In this document: one piece after another, positions 45,832-55,446 of the stretch
How positions within the stretch are numbered: the stretch's first letter is position 1
Layout of the letters: the number at the start of each line of letters is the position of its first letter
DNA from: JACDAE01 sp963744875
GTDB lineage: Bacteria > Chloroflexota > Ktedonobacteria > Ktedonobacterales > Ktedonobacteraceae
NCBI GenBank assembly: GCA_963744875.1
Contig: CAVUVQ010000011.1
Coordinates: forward strand, 186,001-250,000
Length of the DNA stretch: 64,000 nt
Direction of reading: 5' to 3'
Program-made: the position numbers and the translations under genes
The notes under the pieces: model-generated
What the model saw: only the letters and a program-made list of their open reading frames with translations
Told to the model about the DNA's origin: nothing
Databases searched by the model: none

Positions 45832-46977
45832 GTGTACCACTATGGATTGACCATTAAGGAATACCGCGAAAAAGCCAACATGACCCAGGCACAACTAGCA
45901 GATCGCTGGCCGAAAAGTGAGCGGTTCGGTGGTGGCGAGGGTGTCAACTGGAAATATATCCAAGACATCGAGCATGGCCGCAAGCGCATAGATAGCAACC
46001 AGACCTTACGCAAGGTCTGCGATATTCTCTCCATCCCCTACTACAAAGTTGGACTTTCTGAATACGATCCCTTTACCCAAACCATGCTGCCAGGGCATGG
46101 CACGTCGATGTATGACGAGACGCTCGACACCGTCGAAGACCTGGTGCGGCAAATATGGGCGTTGCGGTGCGCCGCCAGGATACCCGAAGCAGATAAGGGA
46201 GTGAAGCGGTTAGGCAAGCTATTCGCATACTTTAATGAGTCGCTGCCGCCACCAGTCAGGCTAGAAAAGCGCTATGTACTACTGTATGTCCAGTACCTAC
46301 GCCTGAAAGCAACGGCGCACCTTGAAAAGAAGCACTACAAAGAGACGATGCAGGTGTATGAGGAAATCTACAAGCTGGTGGGCAACGCCGACGAGCCAGG
46401 CTTGAAAGCTTTAGCGCTGAAAAGTATCGGCAAAGAATTAAACCGCGAAGGCAACCACCAGGAAGCGGTGGAATATCTGGAGGAAGCCAGAGACGCGGCT
46501 ATTGACGGAAGTAAGCTGCTTCGGGCATTCGTTCACTCCTACCTCATACGCGCCTATGGCGGTAACAAAGACAGCGTGCGGTTTGAACGAGCCGTCAATA
46601 CAGGTTTAACGCTGGCGCGATCTGTCGGCGACTACGAAGACGGTACGGACTTTATTTATTCATGGAGTGCGGTGAGCGCGATTATGGCCGAGCAGTCGTG
46701 GGGATATATCGAACTCGGCCAGCCGGAGAAGACACTCGCCATGCGGGAAGAAATAACCGAAGCGTTGCGGCTGGGCCAGGATGTGCGGGTTGAGGCATGG
46801 ATACCGCTGGATTGGGCGAAAGCGTATAAGATGATCGGGGAGATTGAGCAGTGTATTGGTGAACTGCGGGAACTGCATAGACGGTGTATGGTGATGGGTA
46901 GCTCGCATGCGCTGAGCCAGGTTAATAAGGTACTGGCTTCGTTGGACAGAGATGGTTATGGAGATGTGCAGGAGTAG
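45832..46977 (+). CDS. Xre-HTH regulator with TPR-like repeats
   Basis: A 381-residue protein starting at GTG, with GAGGTGA seven bases upstream. The first 70 residues form the HTH (TIKEYREKANMTQAQLADRW ... YIQDIEHGRKRIDS). The remainder is a helical TPR-like solenoid: AHLEKKHYKETMQVYEEIYK, then SIGKELNREGNHQEAVEYLE, then IELGQPEKTLAMREEITEAL. Such fusions sense peptides or proteins in Firmicutes (Rgg/PlcR-like) and are abundant in Ktedonobacteria. No peptide gene is seen beside it. The promoter region has paired GTATGT motifs. Confidence 0.82.
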   Translation: MYHYGLTIKEYREKANMTQAQLADRWPKSERFGGGEGVNWKYIQDIEHGRKRIDSNQTLRKVCDILSIPYYKVGLSEYDPFTQTMLPGHGTSMYDETLDTVEDLVRQIWALRCAARIPEADKGVKRLGKLFAYFNESLPPPVRLEKRYVLLYVQYLRLKATAHLEKKHYKETMQVYEEIYKLVGNADEPGLKALALKSIGKELNREGNHQEAVEYLEEARDAAIDGSKLLRAFVHSYLIRAYGGNKDSVRFERAVNTGLTLARSVGDYEDGTDFIYSWSAVSAIMAEQSWGYIELGQPEKTLAMREEITEALRLGQDVRVEAWIPLDWAKAYKMIGEIEQCIGELRELHRRCMVMGSSHALSQVNKVLASLDRDGYGDVQE

Positions 46978-47102
46978 GGACTTTCGGGAGGAGATTAGAT
47001 GAGTATCTATTATGTACGGTATATGCCAAAGATTAACGAATTCTTTAAGACCATAGGCTGGGTATAGCAGCTAATGACAACCGAGCCAGAAAGAAGAAAT
47101 AA

Positions 47103-47384
47103 ATGCAGGGATGGGAATACGTAACGGTATATTATAAAGAAGCTGCTGAAGGTGGGCATGGACATAAGTACCCTCTAATTATGGCTAACTCCCCAAGAAT
47201 AACAAGGCAGTGGAAGGATCTCCAGCTTTGTCTCACCGAGATGGGTATGCATGGCTGGGAATTGGCTGGCGTCACACCACCGCTTACATTGCCTGGAGGG
47301 GAAACTGCGGATTACCATGCTTCACAGTTTTATTTGATTTTCAAACGTCCTTATATCCAAACTTCAAGGCCGCCAGGATCTTGA
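47103..47384 (+). CDS. DUF4177-like small protein
   Basis: A 93-residue protein. WEYVTVYYKEA at the start, LTEMGMHGWELAGVTPP in the middle and FYLIFKRP at the end match the DUF4177 pattern (WEY, GWEL, F-x-L-KRP). The function is unknown. The GAAAGAAG upstream is a weak ribosome binding site. Confidence 0.7.
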   Translation: MQGWEYVTVYYKEAAEGGHGHKYPLIMANSPRITRQWKDLQLCLTEMGMHGWELAGVTPPLTLPGGETADYHASQFYLIFKRPYIQTSRPPGS

Positions 47385-47389
47385 TACAG

Positions 47390-47716
47390 CTACATATAAA
47401 GACTTTTTGCAAGACGGAGTACCATCTTCCATTTTCGTCTATCTCGATAAAAATAAAAGGACACAGTATTAAACTCACATTCCCAGTTTACATTTGTATT
47501 TTTAGCAAAATCCCTTGGAGAGTGGGTTTGTAAAGTAGAGCTTGTTGATAGCTCTGCAATGTAAAATGGCTTCTCGCCTAGATTTTCGAAAAAACGGTGG
47601 AATGTGGGTTCAGCTTGCTCTTTTCTCAGAATTGCCATCATAGAAAATAAAAAGAGATTGGAAGATTGTTGGACAGGATAACATAAGGTGGGCATGACGA
47701 CTCGCACGATAAGCAT
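47390..47716 (-). CDS. Doubtful hypothetical protein
   Basis: A 108-codon frame; an internal start gives MMAILRKEQAEPTFHRFFEN and KPFYIAELSTSS. There is no recognised domain and no good ribosome binding site. It lies just downstream of the split Xre/TPR gene on the same strand and could be a real small gene. Confidence 0.3.
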   Translation of the reverse strand: MLIVRVVMPTLCYPVQQSSNLFLFSMMAILRKEQAEPTFHRFFENLGEKPFYIAELSTSSTLQTHSPRDFAKNTNVNWECEFNTVSFYFYRDRRKWKMVLRLAKSLYM

Positions 47717-47777
47717 GTTGAGAATATGGACTTATCAATTCCGCGTTAGCATTTCCTGACTTATGAAGCTTTTGAGG

Positions 47778-48298
47778 TTACAATTTCCCAAGCTTTTTTA
47801 CCACTAAGTTGCCTGGTTCGCGTTCCAGGCAACTCTCATAGAGGCCATTAATTCTTTCCTCTTTGCTTGGTAAGTTGATTGCACGAACAATAGGTAATGC
47901 TTCAATAAGGGAGTAGCAACAAGATGTTATATCACCTTCTGCAAAATAGGTTTTTGCCTCTTCTATAAGAAGGTTTACCTGCCAGCGTGTGAGTTCAGGA
48001 CTCAGATTTTTACGTGCAATTGTGAGTGCATTGTGAGCCTCACTGTAACGTTTGAAGAGCGTTAATGCCTTCGCGCGTTCTATGTAAATGCTCGTTATAT
48101 CTGTTTTTACAAAGCTTCCATCTGGTTCCAAATTTCCTTTACGGGCTATCTGTGCAGCTTTGTTAAAGTAGGACAGGCTTTTTTCTTGCAACTCTTTATT
48201 ATCTCCAGCAAGATATGCTTGCGATTCGCCTGCCATCTGATAACACTTCCCTATTAGTAACGGTGTACAATTGCCCCAGAAATACCGCAGAGAATTGA
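47778..48298 (-). pseudogene. C-terminal part of an Xre/TPR regulator split by the IS21 element
   Basis: Helical TPR-like repeats: YFWGNCTPLLIGKCYQMAGE, then LSYFNKAAQIARKGNLEPDG, then IYIERAKALTLFKRYSEAHN and a closing NLVVKKLGKL. The same gene continues at 51153-51902 beyond the IS21 element, which carries the HTH and first repeats. The two parts together make about 420 residues, normal for the type. The fragment has no start of its own. Confidence 0.75.
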
Positions 48299-48352
48299 CC
48301 CACCCCTTCGCAGGCTCTATCCTAGTGTTTATCTTAGACACAAGGAGAAGCC

Positions 48353-49585
48353 ATGAAAAGGAGTGGCACCATTCACACGATACATGAATTATCCGCGCAA
48401 GGGAAGTCCATTCGCGCGATAGCACGAGAAGTAGGAATTGCACGCAACACGGTTCGTCGGTACTTGCGAGGCAAACCAGAAGCCGTCCCTCGACCCAAAC
48501 GGCGGTCGCTTCTTGACCCCTACAAAGCTCAGATCCATCGATGGATCCAGGAGGACCATTTGTACAATTGTGAAAGCATGCTCGAGCGGTTACGTGAGCA
48601 AGGCTATCAGGGCAACGGGACGATCCTCAGAGCGTATGTCCATCCTTTGCGTCCGCGTAATATCGGTCATCAGCCTGTGATCCGCTATGAAACGAAAGCC
48701 GGAGAACAGATGCAATATGACTGGGGCGAAGTGCAGTACGAGCACCAAGGACACGCTCGCAAGCTCTATGGGTTTACCGCCGTGCTTGGCTACTCACGGA
48801 TGCGTTTCGTCACCTTTGTCAAGCGGTGTGATACGCCAACGATGATCCGCTGTATGATGGAGGCATTCGAATACTTCGGAGGGTTCCCAAAAACCGCACT
48901 GACGGACCGCATGAAGAGCGTTTTCTTGGAAATGGAAGACGAGGTGCCGAAATGGAACCCACTCTTTGCGGATTTTATGACCACCCTTGGGATTGCTCCG
49001 AGAGTCTGTAAACCGTACAAACCCCAGACGAAAGGCAAGGTCGAGCGAAGTGTCGGGGTCATCAAGAATGGCTTCTGGCCGGGAGTCCGTTTTACCGACA
49101 TCGATGATCTCAATGCACAAGCGAAAACGTGGTGTGATCGACTCAATCAGAAAGTGCATCGTACGACCCGACGCATTCCAATGGACTTGTGGGTCGAAGA
49201 ACAGCTCTCCTCTTTGCCCAGCGACTCTGGCTGGGAACGCTTCGGTGCTGAGGAGCGCAAGGTGAGTTGGGATGGCTTCGTCTCCTACGATGGCGTGCTC
49301 TATGGCTTGCCATCGCATCCTCCCGTGGCCGGTGCGGTCGTCCTGGTTCGTGAACGACATCGCACCTTACGCATCTCTCATCAGGGACAACTCATCGCAA
49401 CCCTGCAGAAGCAACCACGTTCGCAGGAAATTGTCTTTCACCCCGAGCAATTTGCAGGCGTTGCTCCCACGCCATCACTGCGCAGAACGGACAAGCCGCT
49501 CGGACATCAGATAGAGGCCCCGACGGTTGTTGTCCGACCACTTCGTGAGTATGATCAGCTCTTTGGGGTGGAGGGACTCTCATGA
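48353..49585 (+). CDS. istA: IS21-family transposase IstA
   Basis: A 410-residue DDE transposase. An N-terminal HTH (KSIRAIAREVGIARNTVRRY) precedes the rve core. The triad is Asp123 (QYDWGEVQYE), Asp185 (LTDRMKSV) and Glu231 (KGKVERSVG). The C-terminal region (WDGFVSYDGVLYGLPSHPPV) is the usual Mu-transposase-like beta barrel. Catalytic residues are intact. Ribosome binding by AAGGAGAAGCC upstream of the ATG is good. Stop and the istB start overlap, so translation is coupled. Confidence 0.93.
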   Translation: MKRSGTIHTIHELSAQGKSIRAIAREVGIARNTVRRYLRGKPEAVPRPKRRSLLDPYKAQIHRWIQEDHLYNCESMLERLREQGYQGNGTILRAYVHPLRPRNIGHQPVIRYETKAGEQMQYDWGEVQYEHQGHARKLYGFTAVLGYSRMRFVTFVKRCDTPTMIRCMMEAFEYFGGFPKTALTDRMKSVFLEMEDEVPKWNPLFADFMTTLGIAPRVCKPYKPQTKGKVERSVGVIKNGFWPGVRFTDIDDLNAQAKTWCDRLNQKVHRTTRRIPMDLWVEEQLSSLPSDSGWERFGAEERKVSWDGFVSYDGVLYGLPSHPPVAGAVVLVRERHRTLRISHQGQLIATLQKQPRSQEIVFHPEQFAGVAPTPSLRRTDKPLGHQIEAPTVVVRPLREYDQLFGVEGLS

Positions 49586-50337
49586 ATGAGCTCCTCAAAG
49601 CGCTCTGCCTGCGCCATGTGGAAACAGGACTCCCCGAGGTGTACGAACAAGCCCGACTGCACAGTTTGACCTATGAGGCATTTCTGCGCCGCGTGTTGAC
49701 GATGGAAGTGGAAGGTCGTCGGCTCTCAGCCCAGGAGAAACGCTTGAAGGCCGCAAAACTGCCCACGCAGAAAACCTTGGAAACCTTCGATTTCTCTTTC
49801 CAGCCGTCGGTTGATGAGCGGTATCTCTGGGAATTGGCAGACGTGTCGTTTGTTAAGACCAATCGGAATGTGATCTTTTTAGGGCCACCGGGAGTTGGCA
49901 AAACCCACCTTGCCATTAGCTTAGCCGTCAAAGCCCTTGAGGCCAATTACTCGGTTCTGTTTACCTCCTTGTCGAGCTTTGCCGAGGATATCAGCAGTGT
50001 TGCTCATGTGAGCTTGAGAAGGCAGCGATTGCGTCGCTATCTCACGCCTCGGGTTCTTGTCATCGACGAAATGGGATACACCAAGCTGACGGCAGAGCAA
50101 TCGCACTCCTTTTTTGAATTGGTCCGAGACCGCTATGAAAAAGGACCCATCATCCTCACGTCCAATACCAGTTTTGCCGAATGGGGATCGTTACTGGGTG
50201 ATGACGTGTTGGCGACCGCCTTGCTGGATCGCTTACTGCACCATGCGGAGGTCCTTTCTATCAGCGGGAAGTCCTTTCGGATGAAAGATCGGACGGTGAA
50301 AGGATCGAGTAAAACCGCAGGAGCCAAAACCAGTTGA
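49582..50337 (+). CDS. istB: IS21-family helper ATPase IstB
   Basis: A 251-residue AAA+ protein that loads target DNA for IstA. Walker A is GPPGVGKT at 101-108, Walker B is VLVIDEMGY, and LLDRLLHHAEVLSISGKSFR is the arginine-containing end. It starts with ATG overlapping the istA stop (ATGA). All motifs are intact, so the element may still move. Confidence 0.93.
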   Translation: MNELLKALCLRHVETGLPEVYEQARLHSLTYEAFLRRVLTMEVEGRRLSAQEKRLKAAKLPTQKTLETFDFSFQPSVDERYLWELADVSFVKTNRNVIFLGPPGVGKTHLAISLAVKALEANYSVLFTSLSSFAEDISSVAHVSLRRQRLRRYLTPRVLVIDEMGYTKLTAEQSHSFFELVRDRYEKGPIILTSNTSFAEWGSLLGDDVLATALLDRLLHHAEVLSISGKSFRMKDRTVKGSSKTAGAKTS

Positions 50338-50427
50338 GTCCTGCCCGCCATAGCTGGACAAGAGTCTAGACACCTTGTTCATGGCAGTGGAAGGAAACAG
50401 GAGAAACAAGAAAGTGAGGGCCGTTCT

Positions 50428-50997
50428 ATGGAATACGTGAACATTATGGAAGCTGCTCAACGGTGCCAGGTCAGCGACAAAACGGTCAGGCGCTGGATTC
50501 ATGCGCACAAACTGCCAGCTCGCTTCCCTCATCCCAATCACTGTGAAATTGCCCTGAGGGATCTGGAACCATTTCTGCCTGGACAGGTGTCTGGACAAGA
50601 CGAAGGAACGCTCGAACACCGGGTGGCACTCTTGGAACGCCACATCCAAGCATTAGAGCACCAGGTCCAGCAGCTTCTCACACAACCTGTCCCTTCCAGA
50701 ACACCAACGACGAGAAAAAGGGGCATGCGTGAGTCCACTTCTGGTCCTTTGCCCAAGCATCTGGTCTCGGTGCTCGCCTTTGCTCGCTTGCATGGTATTG
50801 CCGAGCAAAAAGTCCAAACGCACATTGACATCCACCTGTTGCCGGTTCATCGAGGAACCTGGATCGACGCGCAGAAGCAGGAAGTTTCATTGGCCTTTGA
50901 TGCGAAAGGGCAACAAGCCTTTTCCCATCTCTATCACGAAACCCTTTGGTTTGTTGCCTGTCCGCATTGCCCCCATGGGCTCGTTGGACAGGTCTAG
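50428..50997 (+). CDS. HTH (MerR/excisionase-like) accessory protein carried in the IS21 element
   Basis: A 189-residue protein. It begins with MEYVNIMEAAQRCQVSDKTV then RRWIHAHKLPARFP, an excisionase/MerR-like winged helix. A coiled coil (HRVALLERHIQALEHQVQQL) follows. The second half repeats the theme: LVSVLAFARLHGIAEQKVQT and IDAQKQEVSLAFDAKGQQAF, perhaps a second winged helix. It lies between istB and the right end of the element, so it travels with it. Most IS21 elements lack such a gene. Its role may be control of transposition or target choice, an inference only. Confidence 0.75.
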   Translation: MEYVNIMEAAQRCQVSDKTVRRWIHAHKLPARFPHPNHCEIALRDLEPFLPGQVSGQDEGTLEHRVALLERHIQALEHQVQQLLTQPVPSRTPTTRKRGMRESTSGPLPKHLVSVLAFARLHGIAEQKVQTHIDIHLLPVHRGTWIDAQKQEVSLAFDAKGQQAFSHLYHETLWFVACPHCPHGLVGQV

Positions 50998-51152
50998 ACA
51001 CCATGGGTTCTCCTCTCTAAGAGATGGCGAGAGTCTCTCACAGAGGAGGAGGGTTCGTTTTCATTGTTCTCGGGAGGAGGGTCCGTTTTCTGTTGGTCTT
51101 GCAGAGTGGGTTCATTTGAAAACGCTAAAAGTGGGTTAGGCGGACACCGCTA

Positions 51153-51902
51153 TTGACACTTCAAGGGATCGCGTGAAAGATCAGCATAAGGGAGAGAATC
51201 TAATGCATCCTTAAGAGCTAATTCGCGTTCAGGTACATGATGATATGCTCTTGCACGCCGGAGCAATGACGAAGCTATTAATTCTGCATTTTTTAAGCGC
51301 AATGCAATAGCAACCGCTTGATTCTGATACTCAATGGATTTTTCTACTTCCATACGATCACGATAAACTAACGAATAAAGCTGATAGAAACGGCATCGCA
51401 TCGCGTCATACTGATCTTTTCTGACGCCAGTTGTATTCTCAAAGTCAGTACTCAGCTTTTGGAATGCATCATCAATACTCGTGGCGGCTTTTTGAACACT
51501 GCTCGTATAATAGAGTTCCCAACTCAGGGCAAGCATGCGTTCGTAAAAGGTCATTGTATCAGTGCTTGCAACACTATCTAGCCCTATTCCTTCAGCCCGC
51601 ACAGATTCACCTTCGCTCCATGTTAGCAGAGTCACAGAAGACAACCCGAGAAGAACGGGGGGAATATGCAATGCTTTTGCAAGCAGTATTCTCCTGGGCA
51701 GGAGCTTTGGCATATCTTTGTTGTTCGGGCTTTTCAGCATTTCTATGTATCTTTCCGTGCAGTTGAGTGATAGCGCTAAATCCTCTTTCGATAAGTTACT
51801 TAGAGCAAGGTAGTAGGTAATTACGTCTCCTAAGCAAGGTAAGTTATCCACACCAGGGCTAAAATGCCCATACACATACCACCAATAGTACAACGTATTC
51901 AT
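51153..51902 (-). pseudogene. N-terminal part of an Xre/TPR regulator split by IS21
   Basis: Starts at ATG 51902, preceded by GGGGAAGC. It has an Xre-like N-terminus (YLALSNLSKEDLALSLNCTE, then LLAKALHIPPVLLGLSSV) and TPR-like helices (MTFYERMLALSWELYYTSSV, SIEYQNQAVAIALRLKNAEL, ALKDALDSLPYADLSRDPLK). The frame ends just inside the IS. The remaining repeats lie at 47778-48298. It is divergent from a second Xre regulator at 52305. Confidence 0.75.
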
Positions 51903-52304
51903 TGCTTCCCCACTCTAAGATATTTGTAACCGTAGTATAGCGTATCCATTTCCGTAATTCAATGAATCTTTGGCCTTAAACGAAAATAGTTTTCGTTTTC
52001 TCATACCCATCTATTTACCAGGCAAATCTCATGAATTAAATTAGTTTATAGGATTCCCAAAATAGAGCGGAATATCGTATCGCCACATTTTATGTTTATT
52101 TCGCGAGGGTAATCCTCTAACTGGGCAGTGAGGAAATCTATCGTTTGTATATCGCCTTAAAAGAGATGTTTCCGGTAGCAGCAAGGCAGGCATCAATACA
52201 CTATTTTATTGCTACTTACCTCATTCAATCGATAATTCGACAGGCAATAGAGGGGTATGGTATGGTATTCATAACCCGGACACACAGAAATACGGAGAGG
52301 ACAC
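51903..52304. other. Divergent intergenic region
   Basis: About 400 bases between two Xre regulator genes. It is AT-rich near 51950-52100. No gene, terminator or clear promoter pair is seen. It should hold the promoters of both regulators. Confidence 0.35.
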
Positions 52305-53682
52305 ATGGAACGGTCACTGGCACAATTACGGGCAAAAAAACACTGGTCATTACAGCACGCGGCAACACTTTTAGAAGTTGATGCCTCAACACTGAACCGC
52401 TGGGAGCATGGAAAAACGCTCCCACGCGGATACAGTATTGAAAAGCTCTGTACGGTCTATGGGTGTTCAGAAGAAGAGCTTGGTTTACAGTGTATAAATC
52501 CTTCTCAGGTACCTCCATCTCCTCCTCCATTGCCTGATATGACGGATGCCGCACAATCCTTCCTTGCCAGTGATCCAACGATGCGCCTTCTCTCGCTCGC
52601 TTTTTCGCCGTTCAGTTGTCATCAGAGACAATGGGAGGTGATCAAGCTCCTAGAGGAACAGAGCATGAACATAGACCCAATGAGTAGGCGGGAAGCCCTG
52701 CGACGATTAGCAACATTGCCATTGCTTACCCTCCATCTCAATGCCTTGACTCCAACAGAAACCGCGCTTCCTGAAGCGGTGCTTGCTCACTGTAGCGCAG
52801 GTGTGGTGGCATGCTGGTACTTGAGAAAGGGGAAAGAACTCAGCTTTGCTGATAGCACTGTCTCTGCCTACATTCCTACCCTGAAAGCAATTGTCGCATC
52901 ATCGTCACATTATCGTAAGGAGGCGGCAGACGTATTGGTACAATGCTATCTCTTGAAAGCGGTGTTGTCCTGGAACGTGACTACACCGCTTGATGGTATG
53001 GGTTATACCCAACAAGCAGAGATGTATAGTCAGATTGCGGAGAAACCGCTTTTGCAGGTTGCGGCGCTTCGGGCGCAAGCTGCCGCGCTTTGCTATGCGA
53101 ATCAGTGGGGGCAGGCTCTCCAGGCCGGATTGCAGGCAAAACAAGTCCTTGAGAGTACGCCGAAAGAACTGATTCCCCCATTGGCACGAAGTTACGTCTA
53201 TGCGGGTGTTGCCACCTATCAAGCCTATCACCAACAAAAACAAGATGCCCTGACTTCGCTCAAGAAAGCGCACGCTACCTTCTTTACACAGACAGAAGAT
53301 GAGGAAGTTCCTTTATGGATAGATCACAGTGTAGGGAATCTCCTACTCAATGATGGTCTGACACATGCCCATCTCGGACTTTATAAAAGTGCGGTGGATT
53401 CCTTTGGGCAGATTGACAAGAGCTATGCACAAGATGAAACCATTCCTTTTGGATGTCGTGTTGAAATACAGATTGAACAGGTCATCGCGGAAGTAAGCCG
53501 CGATGATCAGCAGAGATATGGACAAATGTATTGCCCTCTGGATACAAGGAATCGCCGGGGTAAAAGCAATGCAGAGTAATAAGCATTTTAACGATGTAGT
53601 AGTCGCATACACAGCAATGAAAGCAGCGTGGCCTGGAGAGCAGCGCATTAAACAACTACGGGAACAAATTATCCACTGGTAA
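52305..53682 (+). CDS. Xre-HTH regulator with TPR-like repeats, frameshifted near the end
   Basis: GGAGAGG lies just upstream of the ATG. The HTH is in residues 1-60 (SLQHAATLLEVDASTLNRWE, HGKTLPRGYSIEKL). After a proline-rich linker (PPSPPPLP) come helical repeats (KEAADVLVQCYLLKAVLSWN, AALCYANQWGQALQAGLQAK, DALTSLKKAHATFF). The zero frame ends at 53579. Removing one A at 53495-53496 continues it as AAMISRDMDKCIALWIQGIA then FNDVVVAYTAMKAAWPGEQR and IKQLREQIIHW. That end is the usual one of this regulator type and gives 458 residues. I therefore read the whole as one gene with an indel. The proline linker and the closing helix are typical for Ktedonobacteria. Confidence 0.8.
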
Positions 53683-54042
53683 GCATCTCCACCCATGAGG
53701 CATAGCTAGCTACAGCTATGCCTCATTCTTTTGCAAAAATATCTGGAAATGCAATGAAATGCAACGAAATGCACCCTACATGAAAATGAAGGAAATGTGC
53801 TATTGCATTGTCAGATAATCCCCTTCCATTCCTCTTATACTTACCTCTGGTTCCCCATGATGCGACGGATTTCTGTGTAATCCGCATATGTGGGAACTAT
53901 TGCACCTATTAAAGCTGAGGGAGTACCTGCGCCAGTTCGTATCGAACGAGTTTGATAGGCTTCCTGGTTATGTTCAACCTATTCAGTAAGAGAATTGTAC
54001 GTTTGATGACCCGAACTGAAAAACAAGAAAAGGATATTTCAT
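53683..54042. other. Intergenic region with short near-repeats
   Basis: Contains GCAATGAAATGCAACGAAATGC at 53750-53771 in two short tandem units of GAAATGCAAC/AAATGCA, and GAAATGT further on. No gene or terminator is seen. Confidence 0.35.
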
Positions 54043-54279
54043 ATGTCACAAAGCGATGTGGCTCGAATCCTCAAACAAATCGAGCAAGAATATCAAGCAA
54101 GTAAGCGTGGATTAGAAGGGCTTGCCAGTGGAACAGCACGCCATGACTTTATGCAAAAGAGAGCAGACAATATCGGACACTGCCACGAACAGCTTAGCGA
54201 ATTGGTCGGACCAGAACAGGCCATTTCCCTGATCGCAACCACCATCTGGACGCCAGCCGATCAAGGAGTGGTCCAATGA
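54043..54279 (+). CDS. Small conserved protein, paralogue of 45406
   Basis: A 78-residue protein. It has ARILKQIEQEYQASKRGLEG, then TARHDFMQKRADNIGHCHEQ and LVGPEQAISLIATTI. The helices, the HDF motif and the VGxExAI ending match the 82-residue protein at 45406-45654. The stop overlaps the start of the next gene by four bases (ATGA), so it is translationally coupled to the methyltransferase. The upstream AAGAAAAGGATATTTC provides a plausible ribosome binding site. Confidence 0.7.
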   Translation: MSQSDVARILKQIEQEYQASKRGLEGLASGTARHDFMQKRADNIGHCHEQLSELVGPEQAISLIATTIWTPADQGVVQ

Positions 54280-55361
54280 AGAAAATACAAGCCGCGCTTC
54301 TGATCACAGGAAGGAATGCAAGAGCAAGCATTCTTTCTGTGAAAATCAACAATCTGGGAGATGGAAGCATTAGAAGAAGGCAAACCATATACATAACATA
54401 CGACTATCTGGCAAAAATGATCCATAGTCTAACCGGAAAGGATTTGCAGTGTATGTGGCACCTCTGGCCTTTTCGTCTCGCACGACGCCGTGAACGTCTC
54501 ACTTGGGAGCCGACGCCACCGCCTGTTGCTCTCACCTTTGATGATGAAGAGGGACGACGCCATAGAGCCGACGCGCCCTATCTGCTGCCAAAAGATGACA
54601 AAGAAATTCGGCGCTTAGACTACCAGCATTACATTTTTCGCCAGATATTACAGGGAAATACGTTTGCACCTGTCGATGCAGTGCTTCAAAATGGGGGTCA
54701 TGTGTTAGATGTGGGATGTGGGACAGGACGATGGGGCCATGAGATTGCCACGGCATATCCTCGTACATCGGTTATTGGGTTAGATTTAGAGGATGTCTCA
54801 CGCACCACGTCAACGCCACTCAATGCCCACTTTCAGCAGGGAAATGTGCTGGATGACCTTCCTTTTGCCGCACAGCAATTTGCGTACGTCCATCAACGGC
54901 TCCTGGTCGCTGGTATTCCCGTTGCACAATGGCCGTTCGTCATGAGAGAACTCCAACGAGTCACTCAGAGAGGAGGATGGGTCGAGTTAGTCGAAATGGG
55001 CACGCGGTTTCATCATGCTGGACCTGCAACCCGGCAATTTCTCGAATGGTTTGCCGCAATCAGTCAGACACGAGGGATCGATGCCAGCAATGCAGTACAG
55101 ATCGGCGCGTTCTTGCACGATGCGAGCTTCTTGAACGTCAAGACAAAAACAGACGTGATCCCTGTTGGGAGTTGGGGAGGGCGGATCGGCAATCTTTTGG
55201 CGCAAGATATCCTGGCAGGATGGCCCTCGATGAGGCCGTTGGCACATACGCTCTTAGGCGTTCCTCCCGACCAATTCGATGCCGTTATTAAGCAACTTGA
55301 GAGGGAATGGAACACCTTTCAAATGACCTACGAGGTGTATTTTGCCTGTGGGCAAGTGTGA
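54276..55361 (+). CDS. Class I SAM-dependent methyltransferase
   Basis: A 361-residue protein. The first 110 residues are not recognised and contain an arginine-rich stretch (RLARRRERLTWEP). The methyltransferase domain starts with GGHVLDVGCGTGRWGHEIAT (motif I), then SVIGLDLEDV (Asp binding the ribose), NVLDDLPFAAQQFAYVH and MRELQRVTQRGGWVELVEMG, the later motifs of ubiE-like enzymes. Substrate is unknown. It starts within the previous gene (ATGA), and so belongs to the cluster 54043-56823. Confidence 0.85.
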   Translation: MKKIQAALLITGRNARASILSVKINNLGDGSIRRRQTIYITYDYLAKMIHSLTGKDLQCMWHLWPFRLARRRERLTWEPTPPPVALTFDDEEGRRHRADAPYLLPKDDKEIRRLDYQHYIFRQILQGNTFAPVDAVLQNGGHVLDVGCGTGRWGHEIATAYPRTSVIGLDLEDVSRTTSTPLNAHFQQGNVLDDLPFAAQQFAYVHQRLLVAGIPVAQWPFVMRELQRVTQRGGWVELVEMGTRFHHAGPATRQFLEWFAAISQTRGIDASNAVQIGAFLHDASFLNVKTKTDVIPVGSWGGRIGNLLAQDILAGWPSMRPLAHTLLGVPPDQFDAVIKQLEREWNTFQMTYEVYFACGQV

Positions 55362-55446
55362 GCAAGGAGTACTGTATCTGAAGTTGAAGCATTTTTCAAA
55401 ACGGTCATTCATAGAAAAAGAGGATTAGGAGAATGGGAGGAACACG

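Larger units (their letters stand above)
48299..51152 (+). mobile_element. IS21-family element with an extra HTH gene
   Basis: About 2.85 kb with istA and istB overlapping by ATGA, and a third gene at 50428. The right end reads GGGTTAGGCGGACACCGCTA plus TTGACA; the left end contains TTGACCCACCCC. Repeated GTGGGTT motifs near the right end (51104-51138) fit the multiple terminal repeats of IS21. Exact ends and target duplication are not resolved. It interrupts an Xre/TPR gene on the other strand. Confidence 0.85.
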
